Source: Macrothele yani (lineage: Eukaryota > Arthropoda > Arachnida > Araneae > Macrothelidae). From it: a stretch of 64,000 bases of DNA. The stretch is taken from assembly GCA_039090855.1 (NCBI GenBank), contig CM077034.1:11424984-11488983 (forward strand), given 5' to 3'. The notes under the pieces were generated by a model that saw nothing but the letters and a program-made list of their open reading frames with translations, was not told the DNA's origin and ran no database searches. This document shows positions 1 to 10,169 of this stretch, one piece after another. Position 1 is the first letter of the stretch; every line of letters starts with the position of its first letter. Made by a program: the position numbers and the translations under genes.

Positions 1-108
1 GTCAAACAAGAAACCCTGAAACTCTCGGGTCAGCGCCAATATACATATAATGCATATTACGTATATTTATATATATTACGCATATATAAACTAACTACAC
101 AACAAATA

Positions 109-1367
109 AGCCCTAGTGCTTATGCAGTTCTTCGGATCTTTTCTTGCACCCAATTTTCTTTCACTGTGCAAAATCCTTCAGGCTTTGTATCTTTGAAATC
201 AAATTTAGCACTTCATATGTGTCAATTGAGCAGTCTATGTGGATCAGTTTTACTTGAAGCCTACAGTAGATTCTTTTTTTTTTTTTTTTTGATTAAAGGT
301 TTAACGACCACCGTGAGCAACTCAATGGGCTATAAGCAGTCGCCTGTCCCGAATTTAGGGTCACTGGTTCCAGGGAAGGGAGAGAACCAGTGCCGTAAGA
401 CAAAAAAGCCCTAGTGCTTATGCAGTTCTTCAGATCTTTTCTTGCACCCAATTTTCTTTCACTGCGCAAAATCCTTCAGGCTTTGCATCTTTGAAATCAA
501 ATTTCGCACTTCATATGTGTCAATTGAGCAGTCTATGTGGATCAGTTTTACTTGAAGCCTACAGTCGATTTTTTTATTTGAGGTTTAACGACCACCGTGA
601 GCAACTCAATGGGCTATAAGCAGTCGACCGTCCCGAATTTAGGGTCACTGGTTCCAGGGAAGGGAGAGAACCAGTGCCGTAAGACAAAAAGCCCTAGTGC
701 TTATGCAGTTCTTCGGATCTTTTCTTGCACCCAATTTTCTTTCACTGTGCAAAATCCTTCAGGCTTTGCATCTTTGAAATCAAATTTCGCACTTCATATG
801 TGTCAATTGAGCAGTCTATGTGGATCAGTTTTACTTGAAGCCTACAGTCGATTTTTTTTTTTTTTTTATTAGAGGTTTAACGACCACCGTGAGCAACTCA
901 ATGGGCTATAAGCAGTCGACCGTCCCGAATTTAGGGTCACTGGTTCCAGGGAAGGGAGAGAACCAGTGCCGTAAGACAAAAAAGGGCTAGTGCTTATGCA
1001 GTTCTTCGGATCTTTTCTTGCACCCAATTTTCTTTCACTGTGCAAAATCCTTCAGGCTTTGTATCTTTGAAATCAAATTTCGCACTTCATATGTGTCAAT
1101 TGAGCAGTCTATGTGGTTCAGTTTTACTTGGAAGCCTACAGTTGATTTTTTTTTTTTTTTGATTAGAGGTTTAACGACCACCGTGAGCAACTCAATGGGC
1201 TATAAGCAGTCGCCCGTCCCTAATTTAGGGTCACTGGTTCCAGGGAAGGGAGAGAGCCAGTGCCGTAAGACAAACAACATCATCCATGCCTCACCGGGAT
1301 TCGAACCCGGACCCCGTTCGGACGAATCATCAGAGGCCATCGCTTAGACCACTGCGCCACCGGGCGG
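109..1367. repeat. Tandem array of a flank-plus-SINE-A-tail composite, about 4 units
   Basis: Four direct units start near 109, 407, 690 and 983 and are 283-298 bp long. Each begins with GCCCTAGTGCTTATGCAGTT-like sequence, runs through about 170 bp of unique flank, a T-run, and then the tail half of the SINE-A family in reverse (GGTTTAACGACCACCGTGAG onward). The first three stop after the GCCGTAAGACAAA part of the SINE. Only the last continues into the tRNA-like head, to about 1367. Simplest reading: one SINE inserted, then host flank plus SINE tail were tandemly amplified. Unit 4 differs slightly at its start (AAAGGGCTAG). Confidence 0.8.
1146..1367 (-). mobile_element. SINE-A copy, full length with tRNA-like head
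   Basis: Read on the minus strand this is a tRNA-like head (A box TGGCGCAGTGG-like, B box GGTTCGAATCC), then a tRNA-unrelated body ending in TTAAACCTC and an A-rich tail, seen as a T-run on the plus strand. The head has lost a base of the CCCCGG start. It is the last unit of the 109-1367 array and abuts an (AC)n tract at 1369-1388. Confidence 0.85.
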
Positions 1368-1535
1368 CGCACACACACACACACACACAGTAGATTCCAT
1401 TAAATTTCTAAAAGTAGCCCATTCGATTAACCGAATATAATATAATCATATTATTTTATGTTGATTGCAACTTTCAAAATGACAAAAAGGCTTTCTTTCA
1501 GCCTGCTGTTATCTTGAGAGCTTGTTTGATAACAA

Positions 1536-1753
1536 TTTTTTTTTTTATTGGAGGTTTAACGACCACCGTGAGCAACTCAATGGGCTATAAGCAGTCGCCC
1601 GTCCCTAATTTAGGGTCACTGGTTCCAGGGAAGGGAGAGAGCCAGTGCCGTAAGACAAACACAACATCCATGCCTCAACAGGATTCGAACCCGAACCCCT
1701 TTCGGACGAATGATCAGAAGCCATCGCTTAGACCACTGCGCCACTGGGGTGGC
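1536..1753 (-). mobile_element. SINE-A copy with 13-bp target-site duplication
   Basis: Same head-body-tail plan as the other SINE-A copies. It is flanked by a perfect 13-bp direct repeat TGTTTGATAACAA (1523-1535 and 1754-1766), as expected from target-primed reverse transcription by a partner LINE. The promoter-box region is slightly diverged (TCAACAGGATTCGAACC on the plus strand). Confidence 0.9.
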
Positions 1754-1766
1754 TGTTTGATAACAA

Positions 1767-3890
1767 AAGAAACACACAAGGTGTCACAAATAGTCTACAT
1801 TCACCATCAGCACAGACATGCGGTGTTTTTAATCAAACACTGCAATTCCCAAAGAAAATGGAACCTGAACTTTTAGTTATCATTTCATAGTATTTTTAGA
1901 AATGAAGTGTCTGAAGCATCTCAAATTTTTCTAAAACTTAAAACCCCAGATTTCAAACAGGTCTCACATGCCCTCAGATAATTTGCAGACTTTTATGTTT
2001 GTAAAACCTGAAATCTTTTGTTGAGTTGTAGATCACAAACATTTTTTTTTATAAAGAATTACATTAATAATCGCAATTAGGAAAAGACGAACTTACGGAA
2101 ACTTTATATGACTCTGCTAACCAACCTCGTGGGGTCATGGCAATGAAGCGGTCAAAAACGCAATTTTTATACTGCCCCTTAAAATTGTTGTGGCCAGTTG
2201 TCCTACACCCACATGGCTCTGTTTAACCGGAATGCAATTAAATTCTCATTTAATAAATGCTCTTATCTTTCAATAACTCAGTTATATTAATTGATACCAA
2301 CTTTACATGGATATACTTTAATAGTTGTTTAAAAAAAATTAGGAAAAGTAAAGAGGGAAAGATGCAGTCAAAAAACATGCAATTTTGAAAATGGCTTAAC
2401 ATTCACTTCTGCAGTAAGTTTACATTAAAAAAAAAATCAGTTGCTAAAAATTAATTACCCAGAGCAGCAACTATATGCAAAGGCACTACCAGATATGCAA
2501 AATATTAGATATACCACAACCAGATATGAAAAGGCAATGCAGCATACATATATTTACAGTATGCCATTGTTTCTAATTCAGAGCTGCCCACTCAAGGCAG
2601 AGAAAATATTTAGCTTTACGCTTTCGCCACTAACGCAAAATGCAGAATACACACTGAATTGTACAGACCACTTTGTTTGGTTCGGCTATTACGTCTTTCC
2701 TTACCACATGTTATAACGAAGTAAATTGAGTTTAATCATACCAATAGAAATCCAACACCGCCCCCCCCGGGAAAGGGGTACCGGCGAACTTAAGTTACTT
2801 CATCTGAAATTCCCTATAAACCATATTCTCTTGTACAATGGCACATTAACCCTTGAAATCATCGCTACGCATGGACAGCTACATAAGAGAAGTGATGCGT
2901 AGCACCTAGTTGAAAATGAAAGAGCAAATTTAAAATAAAAAAAAGTGAAATCGATGTGCTTTCATTCAATCAGCTATTAGTTTATTAAAATTGGACACTA
3001 TTGTACCGAGTTCACTTTTGCAGTTATTCTTCTAATTTCGTACCAGAATTGCAAAAGAAATGTACATTTCAGGCTCAATTTCAATAGCTTTTTGTCCACG
3101 TAAGATGAAGTCATGAAAGCTTTATTGTGAACGTAACTGATCCAAAATCAAACTTCACAAATTCCGATAGATATATAAATTGCACGTAACGAACCCAATC
3201 ACAAATATAATTTCAACATCTGTTCATACAATATGCAAAACGAGGTTATCTCAAAAATTTTCAACCCAAATATCAGTTGGAAAACTACGTACTTCGCGAT
3301 ACTTCCAAAGCGCGTGGAACGTGCAACTCAATTACCACGTACAAAACACGAAACACTCTGCAAAAAAATAAAGACTACATTCTTGCTCATCTTAATTACA
3401 AATTATGAAAACCTACAAGCTAAAAATTTAATATCAAACTGCCAATAATCTTAATACCTAGTACTACTGAGCAAATGCACTTACCGATTTACAACAAAAC
3501 TCTAGAAAAATGGCGGTAAGAAGACAAAAGCGGTCAAAGTGACAAACGGCGCACGCTCACGCGTTAATTCCCACAAAAAGAAATTGCTCCCGCAACCGTG
3601 GGAAGCATTTCGAAAATTACCTGTTAAACCGGAAAGGTACTTAAGACCCCTGATGTTAAATAATTATTATTAGCAACATAACATAGTATTCTAAATTTCT
3701 GTTCCCATCATTAATAGATATTGGAATCACAATTACTCACTGATGGAAAAATCTCTGTCTTTTAATCGTCAACCATACGTACTGCTAAGAAAGTGTTGAA
3801 GCAAAGGAGAGCACGTGACCCGGAAAACGACGATCAGTCTTTGTGTGATGTAATTCTTCCTGTGCAGACAAATTATTATCACTACCTTTT
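1767..3890. other. AT-rich stretch without recognised gene
   Basis: I see no domain, tRNA box or obvious repeat family here. Short ORFs (for example 2441-2716) have no recognisable motif and biased, low-complexity composition. A small GC island with C and G runs lies at 2757-2790. Confidence 0.5.
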
Positions 3891-3895
3891 CTTGT

Positions 3896-4358
3896 TTTCT
3901 TTTTTAATTGAAGTTATAACGACCATCTTGAGCAACCTGATGGGCTGTAAGCAGTCTCCCTTCCCTAATATAGGGTCAGGGGTTTCCGGGAAGGGAGAGA
4001 ACCAGTGCCGTAAGAGAAGTATATCACCCATATCTTACCGGGATTCTTTTTTTTTTTTTTTTTTTTTTTGATTGGAGGTTTAACGACCACCGTGAGCAAC
4101 TCAATGGGCTATAAGCAGTCGCCCGTCCCTAATTTAGGGTCACTGGTTCCAGGGAAGGGAGAGAGCCAGTGCCGTAAGACAAACACAACATCCATGCCTC
4201 ACCGGGATTCGAACCCGGACCCCTTACGGACGAATGATCAGAGGCCAGCGCCTTAGACCACTGCGCCACCGGGGCGGCATTACCGGGATTCGAACTGCGA
4301 CCTTTATATGACGAATGATCATAATCCAGAGTTTAGACCATTGTGCCACCGAGTCGGC
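3896..4358 (-). mobile_element. Older diverged SINE-A, split by a younger copy
   Basis: The tail half at 3896-4046 (GTTATAACGACCATCTTGAG) and the head at 4280-4358 (GGGATTCGAACTGCGACC, ending GCCACCGAGTCGGC) belong to one diverged SINE-A. A younger copy at 4047-4279 splits it exactly inside the B-box region. Confidence 0.8.
4047..4279 (-). mobile_element. Young SINE-A nested in an older SINE-A
   Basis: Near-consensus SINE-A with a long T-run. The 12-bp duplication TTACCGGGATTC (4035-4046 and 4280-4291) is the B-box segment of the host SINE, so the target was another SINE of the same family. Confidence 0.9.
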
Positions 4359-4462
4359 TCACATTACATTATTCAACTGTCTTTGAATTCATATTTATGG
4401 AAACCAACCAAAGCTATTTCCGATAGAATGCCTTTGTTTACGCTTTTGCGGCAAAAATGTGA

Positions 4463-4645
4463 GATGGCTTATGATCATTCGTCCGAAAACTGTCCGGGTC
4501 CGAATCCCGGTGAGGCATGGATGTTGTGTTTGTCTTACGGCATTGGCTCTCTCCCTCCCTGCAACCAGTGACCTAAATTAAGGACGGGCGACTGCTTATA
4601 GCTCACTAAGTTGCTCACGGTGGTCGTTAAACCTACAAAACAAAA
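4463..4645 (+). mobile_element. SINE-A copy, 5'-truncated, diverged
   Basis: Plus-strand copy beginning inside the tRNA-like head (ATTCGTCCGAAAACTGTCCG), through the body (GGCTCTCTCCCTCCCTGCAA) to CGTTAAACCTACAAAACAAAA. The A box is missing. Confidence 0.8.
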
Positions 4646-4667
4646 ATCAAACCATTGCTGGGGTGAG

Positions 4668-4812
4668 TTTAACGACCACCGTGAGCGACTCAATGGAATA
4701 TAAGCGCTCCCTCTTCCCTCATTTATAACCTCTGTTGCAGGGAAGGAAGGTAGCCAATGCCGTAAGACAAATACAACATCCAAGCCTCACTGGGCTTCGA
4801 ATCTCGACCATC
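4668..4812 (-). mobile_element. SINE-A fragment, strongly diverged
   Basis: Minus-strand tail and partial head (GTTTAACGACCACCGTGAGC to CTGGGCTTCGAATCTCGACC). Many substitutions set it apart from the near-identical young copies, so it is probably an old insertion. Confidence 0.7.
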
Positions 4813-4818
4813 TTCTAC

Positions 4819-4855
4819 AAGTCCTAAGAAGACCCAGATGGTCTTCTTAGGACTT
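4819..4855. repeat. Perfect 16-bp inverted repeat with 5-nt loop
   Basis: AAGTCCTAAGAAGACC (4819-4834), loop CAGAT, then the exact reverse complement (4840-4855), followed by T-rich DNA. It sits immediately beside the end of a SINE-A fragment. Confidence 0.9.
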
Positions 4856-4981
4856 TTTGCTCTTTTTTCTTGATTTTCCTGCTTCCTCAATGCCTCACGG
4901 GCGCTTCCCGTTTTTCCACCCACTCCGAAGTCAATCCCCGCTTGGGTGGGGTGTGCTGGGTGGGAAGCTATATATATATAT

Positions 4982-7900
4982 CATCATCATCATCATCATT
5001 GTCAACCATTATCAATCCACTGCTGGACGAAGGTCTCCCCAAGTTTCCTCCACAACGGTCTGTCTTGTGCCAGTCTCCTCCATGTCACCCCTGCATACTT
5101 TCGAATTTCATCCACCCATCTCCCATGTGGTCTTCTTCTGGGTCTTTTCCTGTCCCTTGGAATCCAATCTAAAATTTCGGCTGTCCATCGATGATCTGTC
5201 CTTCTGGCAGTATGTCCAGCCCATTGCCATTTCAGGGATTTAACTCTGATCATGATGTCTTCCACTCTTGTCATTTTTCGGATCCACGAGTTCCTCTTCT
5301 TATCTCTCCTGGTTACACCAAGTATGCACCTCTCCATGCTGCTTTGAGTTGTCTGCAGCCTTTGTATGTCTCTTTTAGTTAAGGTCCACGTCTCTGCACC
5401 ATACGTAAGCACTGGAAGGATGCATTGATCAAACACTTTTCTTTTGAGACATAATGGCATATTGCTCTTGAAAATTATGCTGTTTCTTCCAAAAGCTCTC
5501 CAGGCAAGTTTTGTACGCCGATTAATTTCTTCATCAATGTGACCCTCACTAGATATCTGCTGTCCAAGATAAACGTACGTGTCTGTTATCTCCAGCTTTT
5601 CTCCATCAATTGATAAATCTTCATTTCTTGTAAAAGCATTGAACATCACTTTTGTCTTCTGAAAGTTCATTTTTAATCCCACTTCTTTACTCTTGTCAGC
5701 AAGTTCCTGGATCATACCCTGCAGCTCTGATGGGGCTAGTTGCAAAAATGACTACGTCATCAGCAAAACGAAGGTGGGTTAGATAATCTCCATTAATCTT
5801 TATCCCCTTGTTTTCCCAGCTCAGCGACTGAAAAACACCCTCCAATGTGGCATTAAAGAGCTTCGGAGATATGGTGTCACCTTGTCTCACTCCCTTTCCA
5901 ATTTTTACGTGTGTTGTATTTTCAAACAGCCTAAACTTGGCACTTGCATTTTCATAGATGTTATTAATAATATTAATGTATGCATCTTCAATACCGCAGG
6001 TTTTCAGAGCCATTGTAACTGCTGATGGTTTCACCGAATCAAAGGCTTTTTCATAATCGATAAAAGCCATGCACAATGGAAGTTCATATTCCCTCGCTCT
6101 TTCAATTAGTTCTCTCAGCACGTGGATATGATCTATTGTGCTGTAGCCACTCCTGAATCCAGCTTGTTCTCTCGGTTGAGCCATGTCCAGTGTTACCTTC
6201 AAGCGGTGTGAAAGAACTTTAGTGAAGATTTTATAAACTACTGATAGGAGGCTGATAGGTCTGTAGTTTCCAAGATCCTCAAATGTCACCTTTCTTATGT
6301 AGCAGGATCATTGTAGCGGTGTTCCAATCCTCAGGAATCTTTCCTTCATTAAGGCATCGAGTGAAAATTTGGGCGAGTACTGTTTCGATTTCTCCACTTG
6401 CTTCTTGTATGATGTCTACAGTAATTCCATCTTCTCCTGGAGCTTTTCCCCGCTTCATGTTCTTGATTGCATGTGCAACTTCTGCTGGAAGGACTGGAGG
6501 AACTCTGGTACTGGTATCTTTCATGATGTCTGGAGTGCATGTATCATCCCTTTCATATAATTTGGAGTAGAAATCTTTCACTCTTGTCAAAATTTCGCCT
6601 CTATTTCTTGTTACAGAACCATCTTCTTTTCTCAGTGCCATAATCTGTTTTCTTCCCTTACTGAGATGTCCCTTTGCTATCTTTAGGCTTTGGTTGTTTT
6701 CAATTGCTTTCCTCACTAGTTCACAGTTGAATTTTCTTACGTCTTCAGTGATACTTTTCCTTACTGTCTTGCATAGCTCTATATATTCCACTTCGGAAGT
6801 TACATCTTCTTTAGTTGTCCTCATCTCTCTTCTTTTTTGCATCAACATTTTCGTTTTTCCTGATAATTTATTTACATGCAACTTGTTCTTAGACCCAGCT
6901 AATTTTGTTGCTGTTTCCATAAGAGCTTTGGTTACTTTTCTGTTAACTTCAGAGATGTCCACTTCTTCCGATGTTAGGCCTTCTAAAGCAGAGAACCTGT
7001 TCTTCAGTTCTAACTTGAAGGTATTATGGTGTTTTTTAAGGTTGGTTATGTCAATAGATTTTGTTTGTCTTATGAGCTTGCCACGTTCAAGTTTAGTGTT
7101 GAGGTGCATCTTACATCTCACCAATCTATGGTCACTACCTGTGTTGAACTTGTTTAGCACACTGCAGTCTTCTATGACGAATTTTTTGTTACACATAATA
7201 AAATCAATTTCACTTGTCGTCCCATTTGGTTGTCTCCATGTCCATTTCCTGTGTGGCTTTTTCTTGAAAAAGGAGTTCAAGATGAAAAACCCTTCTGCCT
7301 CTGCAAACTCAACGAGAGTATTTCCACGCTGGTTTCTGTTGCCGTGACCGAATTTTACCTACTGAAGTTTCATTCTGTTGCCGTTGCCCTATTTTTGCAT
7401 TGAAATCTCCCATAATTATTTTCAAGTGCTGCTTACCTTTATTATTTAGATGACAAATTTCCTCATAAAATTCTTCAATTTCTTCTTCAGGATGACTTGT
7501 GGTGGGTGCATAAGTTTGAATAATCTGAGCCTGGTATCTTTTCGAGAGTTGGATAACGAGTCGTGCAGCTCTGTCCGAGGAACTTTCAACTTCTACAACT
7601 TTATCCTTCAGTTTCTTGTTTATTATAAATCCAACACCACTAGTTCTGCCAGTATCTGTCCCACGATAGTAGAAGAGATGTCCACTTTTCAGTTCGATGA
7701 GATCTTCTCCTTTTCTCCTTACCTCACTTAGCCCCACGATGTCCCACTTGATCCTTTGTAGTTCCTCTTCCAATTCAAGAAGCCTTGAATCAGAAGATAG
7801 GGAGCGTCCAGTTGTACGTAGCCAAGGTCAGCATCAGATGGCAGCCTAGTCCGGTCCTCCGGGGATTCTTAGCACCCTCTGCCTTCATGCCGCACTGGCC

Positions 7901-8165
7901 GCTGCCTTGGCCAGGTATATTCCAGCTGCCGGAGACTGAGGGCCAAGATTTAAGTTGTGGAATCATTTTGGAGGGGTTTGGCCATAACTCACCACGCTGG
8001 CCAAGCGGGTTGGTGAGTGTGGGATAGAATTTCCTCTAATCCCGATGGTATAGTTATACCGCTATTGGCGGTCGTCAGAGCCCCTTTAGTGGGAACAGGA
8101 TGCACCACGAGAAGGCGGGGTTGACATTTGTCAAGGAGAGGCTGTGATGTTACGCATCACCTGAC

Positions 8166-8168
<3 letters not shown>
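4982..8168 (-). mobile_element. RTE-clade non-LTR retrotransposon, copy A, near full length
   Basis: The 5' end is at about 8168 (complement of CACCTGACCTT) and the 3' end is a (TGA/ATG)n tail at 4982-5000. A 5' leader (about 7834-8168) is shared with copy G. Both ends abut (TA)n microsatellites (4969-4981 and 8169-8205), consistent with insertion into a TA tract. Confidence 0.9.
5002..7833 (-). pseudogene. APE endonuclease-reverse transcriptase ORF of RTE copy A, frameshifted
   Basis: The single polyprotein of copy A is broken into four reading frames: endonuclease about 7833-7309, linker 7280-6279, reverse transcriptase 6289-5696, C-terminal part 5745-5002. Compared with copy G it carries single-base insertions near 7352 (extra T), 6285 (extra A) and 5735 (extra C). 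Motifs remain readable: IIMGDFNAKIGQ and SDHRLV of the endonuclease, QAGFRSGYSTIDH, FIDYEKAFDSV, GVRQGDTISP and FADDVV of the RT. Its C-terminus ends VQQWIDNG, which B and E also have, so that is probably the original C-terminus. The encoded enzyme would nick DNA and prime reverse transcription at the nick. This copy cannot make it. Confidence 0.92.

Positions 8169-8207
<39 letters not shown>
8169..8207. repeat. (TA)n microsatellite between two RTE copies
   Basis: About 19 TA dinucleotides separate the 5' end of copy A (minus) from the truncated start of copy B (plus). Confidence 0.95.
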
Positions 8208-8809
8208 CAGATACGTACGTTTATCTTGGACAGCAGATATCAAGTGAGGGTCACATTGATGAAGAAATTAATCGGCGTACAAAACTTGCCTGGAGAGCTT
8301 TTGGAAGAAACAGCATAATTTTCAAGAGCAATATGCCATTATGTCTTAAAAGAAAAGTGTTTGATCAATGCATCCTTCCAGTGCTTACGTATGGTGCAGA
8401 GACGTGGACCTTAACTAAAAGAGACATACAAAGGCTGCAGACAACTCAAAAAAGCATGGAGAGGTGCATGCTTGGTGTAACCAGGAGAGATAAGAAGAAG
8501 AACACGTGGATCCGAAAAATGACAAGAGTTTAAGACATCATGATCAGAGTTAAATCCCTGAAATGGCAATGGGCTGGACATACTGCCAGAAGGACAGATC
8601 ATCGATGGACAGCCGAAATTTTAGATTGGATTCCAAGGGACAGGAAAAGACCCAGAAGAAGACCACATGGGAGATGGGTGGATGAAATTCGAAAGTATGC
8701 AGGGGTGACATGGAGGAGACTGGCACAAGACAGATCGTTGAGGAGGAAACTTGGGGAGACCTTCGTCCAGCAGTGGATTGATAATGGTTGACAATGATGA
8801 TGATGATGA
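8208..8809 (+). mobile_element. RTE copy B, 5'-truncated 3' end
   Basis: Encodes the C-terminal region (LPVLTYGAETWTLTKRDIQR, then KWQWAGHTARRTDHRW, ending VQQWIDNG) and the (GATGAT)n tail, followed by an (AT)n tract. One in-frame stop (TTTAAGAC near 8530) splits the frame where the other copies read GTGGAAGAC. It lies in opposite orientation to copy A across a (TA)n tract. Confidence 0.9.
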
Positions 8810-8819
8810 TATATATATA

Positions 8820-9170
8820 TAACTAACATTATATAAAAAACCCGCTTTCATAATGGCTTCTGCTCCCTTTTTGTACTCGAAAAAACTCCCCCTAGAGTAA
8901 ACTTCTGGATCCGTCTCTGACTATAATGCAATGCACAAACTGAATATAATTATGTCATAAAAAGTACTATTTTGAAATGACTGCATGAAAACAACAACAA
9001 AAAAGAGAATTTAGCTCCAATTTCTAGTACAGTTTTCCACGCCATAATTTTTCATTCCTCTATTTACAAATTTTTTTTATATATTCAAGGCTGATCTCCA
9101 AGACCTTCAGTGGCGGCCCGTGACCAAAATTGCTGGGGAGGCAAAAACTACTTTTCAGCTTGGATTCTAA
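8820..9170. other. AT-rich spacer
   Basis: No gene is recognised. CAGTGGCGGCCCGTGACC at 9111 resembles the end of a hAT-type element but no partner end could be fixed. Confidence 0.4.
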
Positions 9171-9183
9171 TAAATTTATTCAA

Positions 9184-9790
9184 ATTTTGAAGATGACAAT
9201 CCGATTTTTGGCGTAAATGTGACAAGAATGGTAAGTCAAATAGTATCCGAAAACTTGAAAATGTTCATCGTCCTGGGTGGTGTAGTGGTTAGCACGCCTG
9301 GGCGTTTTCTGGGACACACGAGTTCGAGTCGTGCTCCAGCACGATGACAATTTTCAAGTTTTCGGATATTATCTGACTTACCATCCTTGTCACATTTACG
9401 CCAAAAATCGGATTGTCATCTTCAAAATTTGTATTATATGGTGTAATCCCGTATTTCTTTCTTGATTTATCTGCTATTCCGAGGAATCACGGAATAGGAT
9501 TCTTAACCTCCAGATTCGCTAAACATGAATGCCGGTTGCTTCGACTAGCGAATCCTGTGAGGGATATATTTAAATTAATCGGAAACTTGAAACTTGGTCA
9601 TTCTGGGTGGGGTAGTGGTCAGTATCGCAGGGCGCTATCTGGGAGACTCGGGTGTGAATCCCGATCCAGGACGATGAAAATTTTCAAGTTTTCGGATATT
9701 ATCAGACATCCTTGTCACATTTACGCTAAAAATCGGATTGTCATCTTCAAAATGTGTATAATATGGTATAATCTCGTATTTCTTTCATGA
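9184..9790 (+). mobile_element. SINE-B composite: tRNA-like cores and an inverted-repeat flank
   Basis: A tRNA-like core at 9269-9344 (TGGTGTAGTGGTTAGC A box, GAGTTCGAGTC B box) lies between arms of about 90 bp (9181-9272 and 9341-9431) that are near-perfect inverted repeats. A second core with one right arm follows at 9598-9760. The composite is bracketed by a 13-bp direct repeat TAAATTTATTCAA (9171-9183 and 9791-9803), which suggests a single insertion. The cores resemble tRNA-Asp/Glu-type sequences, but I could not fold a clean cloverleaf. Confidence 0.7.
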
Positions 9791-10169
9791 TAAATTTATT
9801 CAATTTAATGCCATTTTTTTACAATATAATTTTTTTATTTACTTTGTCATGTGCGAAATATGAAATAAGTAACGTGACCCGTGAAAAGATTTATAAAATT
9901 AAACCGGAAACGCACGTTTTACATGACTTACCAACACAAAACCTGTTTATGTAAGGCTCCGGCCCTTCGCCTAAATAATATATTTCATCGAAATAGATTT
10001 TTATTAAAGAGATCAACAGAAGATAAAAAGCAAGACTGAAATATACATCTTTGTCATCTCAAATGAAATTCTATTGTATGTACGCCTCTGCCTTCACTGA
10101 CGTCAAAAGAAAAAAGTCTTGAAGACTTCTGTTTACCTATACAGCAAGAGAGAAAGCTTACCTTCCGCT

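Noticed and set aside
166..1347. Small ORFs sharing NSMGYKQSPVPNLGSLVPGK
   Set aside because: The same peptide appears wherever SINE-A lies in minus orientation. It is a translated SINE body, not a protein family.
4819..4855. Hairpin followed by T-run as an intrinsic terminator
   Set aside because: Bacterial-type terminators are not expected in this eukaryotic DNA, and no gene ends here.
4857..5243. Plus-strand ORFs reading HCWTKVSPSFLHNGLSCASL and similar (also 8599, 19638, 59948)
   Set aside because: Antisense shadows of the RTE C-terminal coding region, repeated at every RTE copy.
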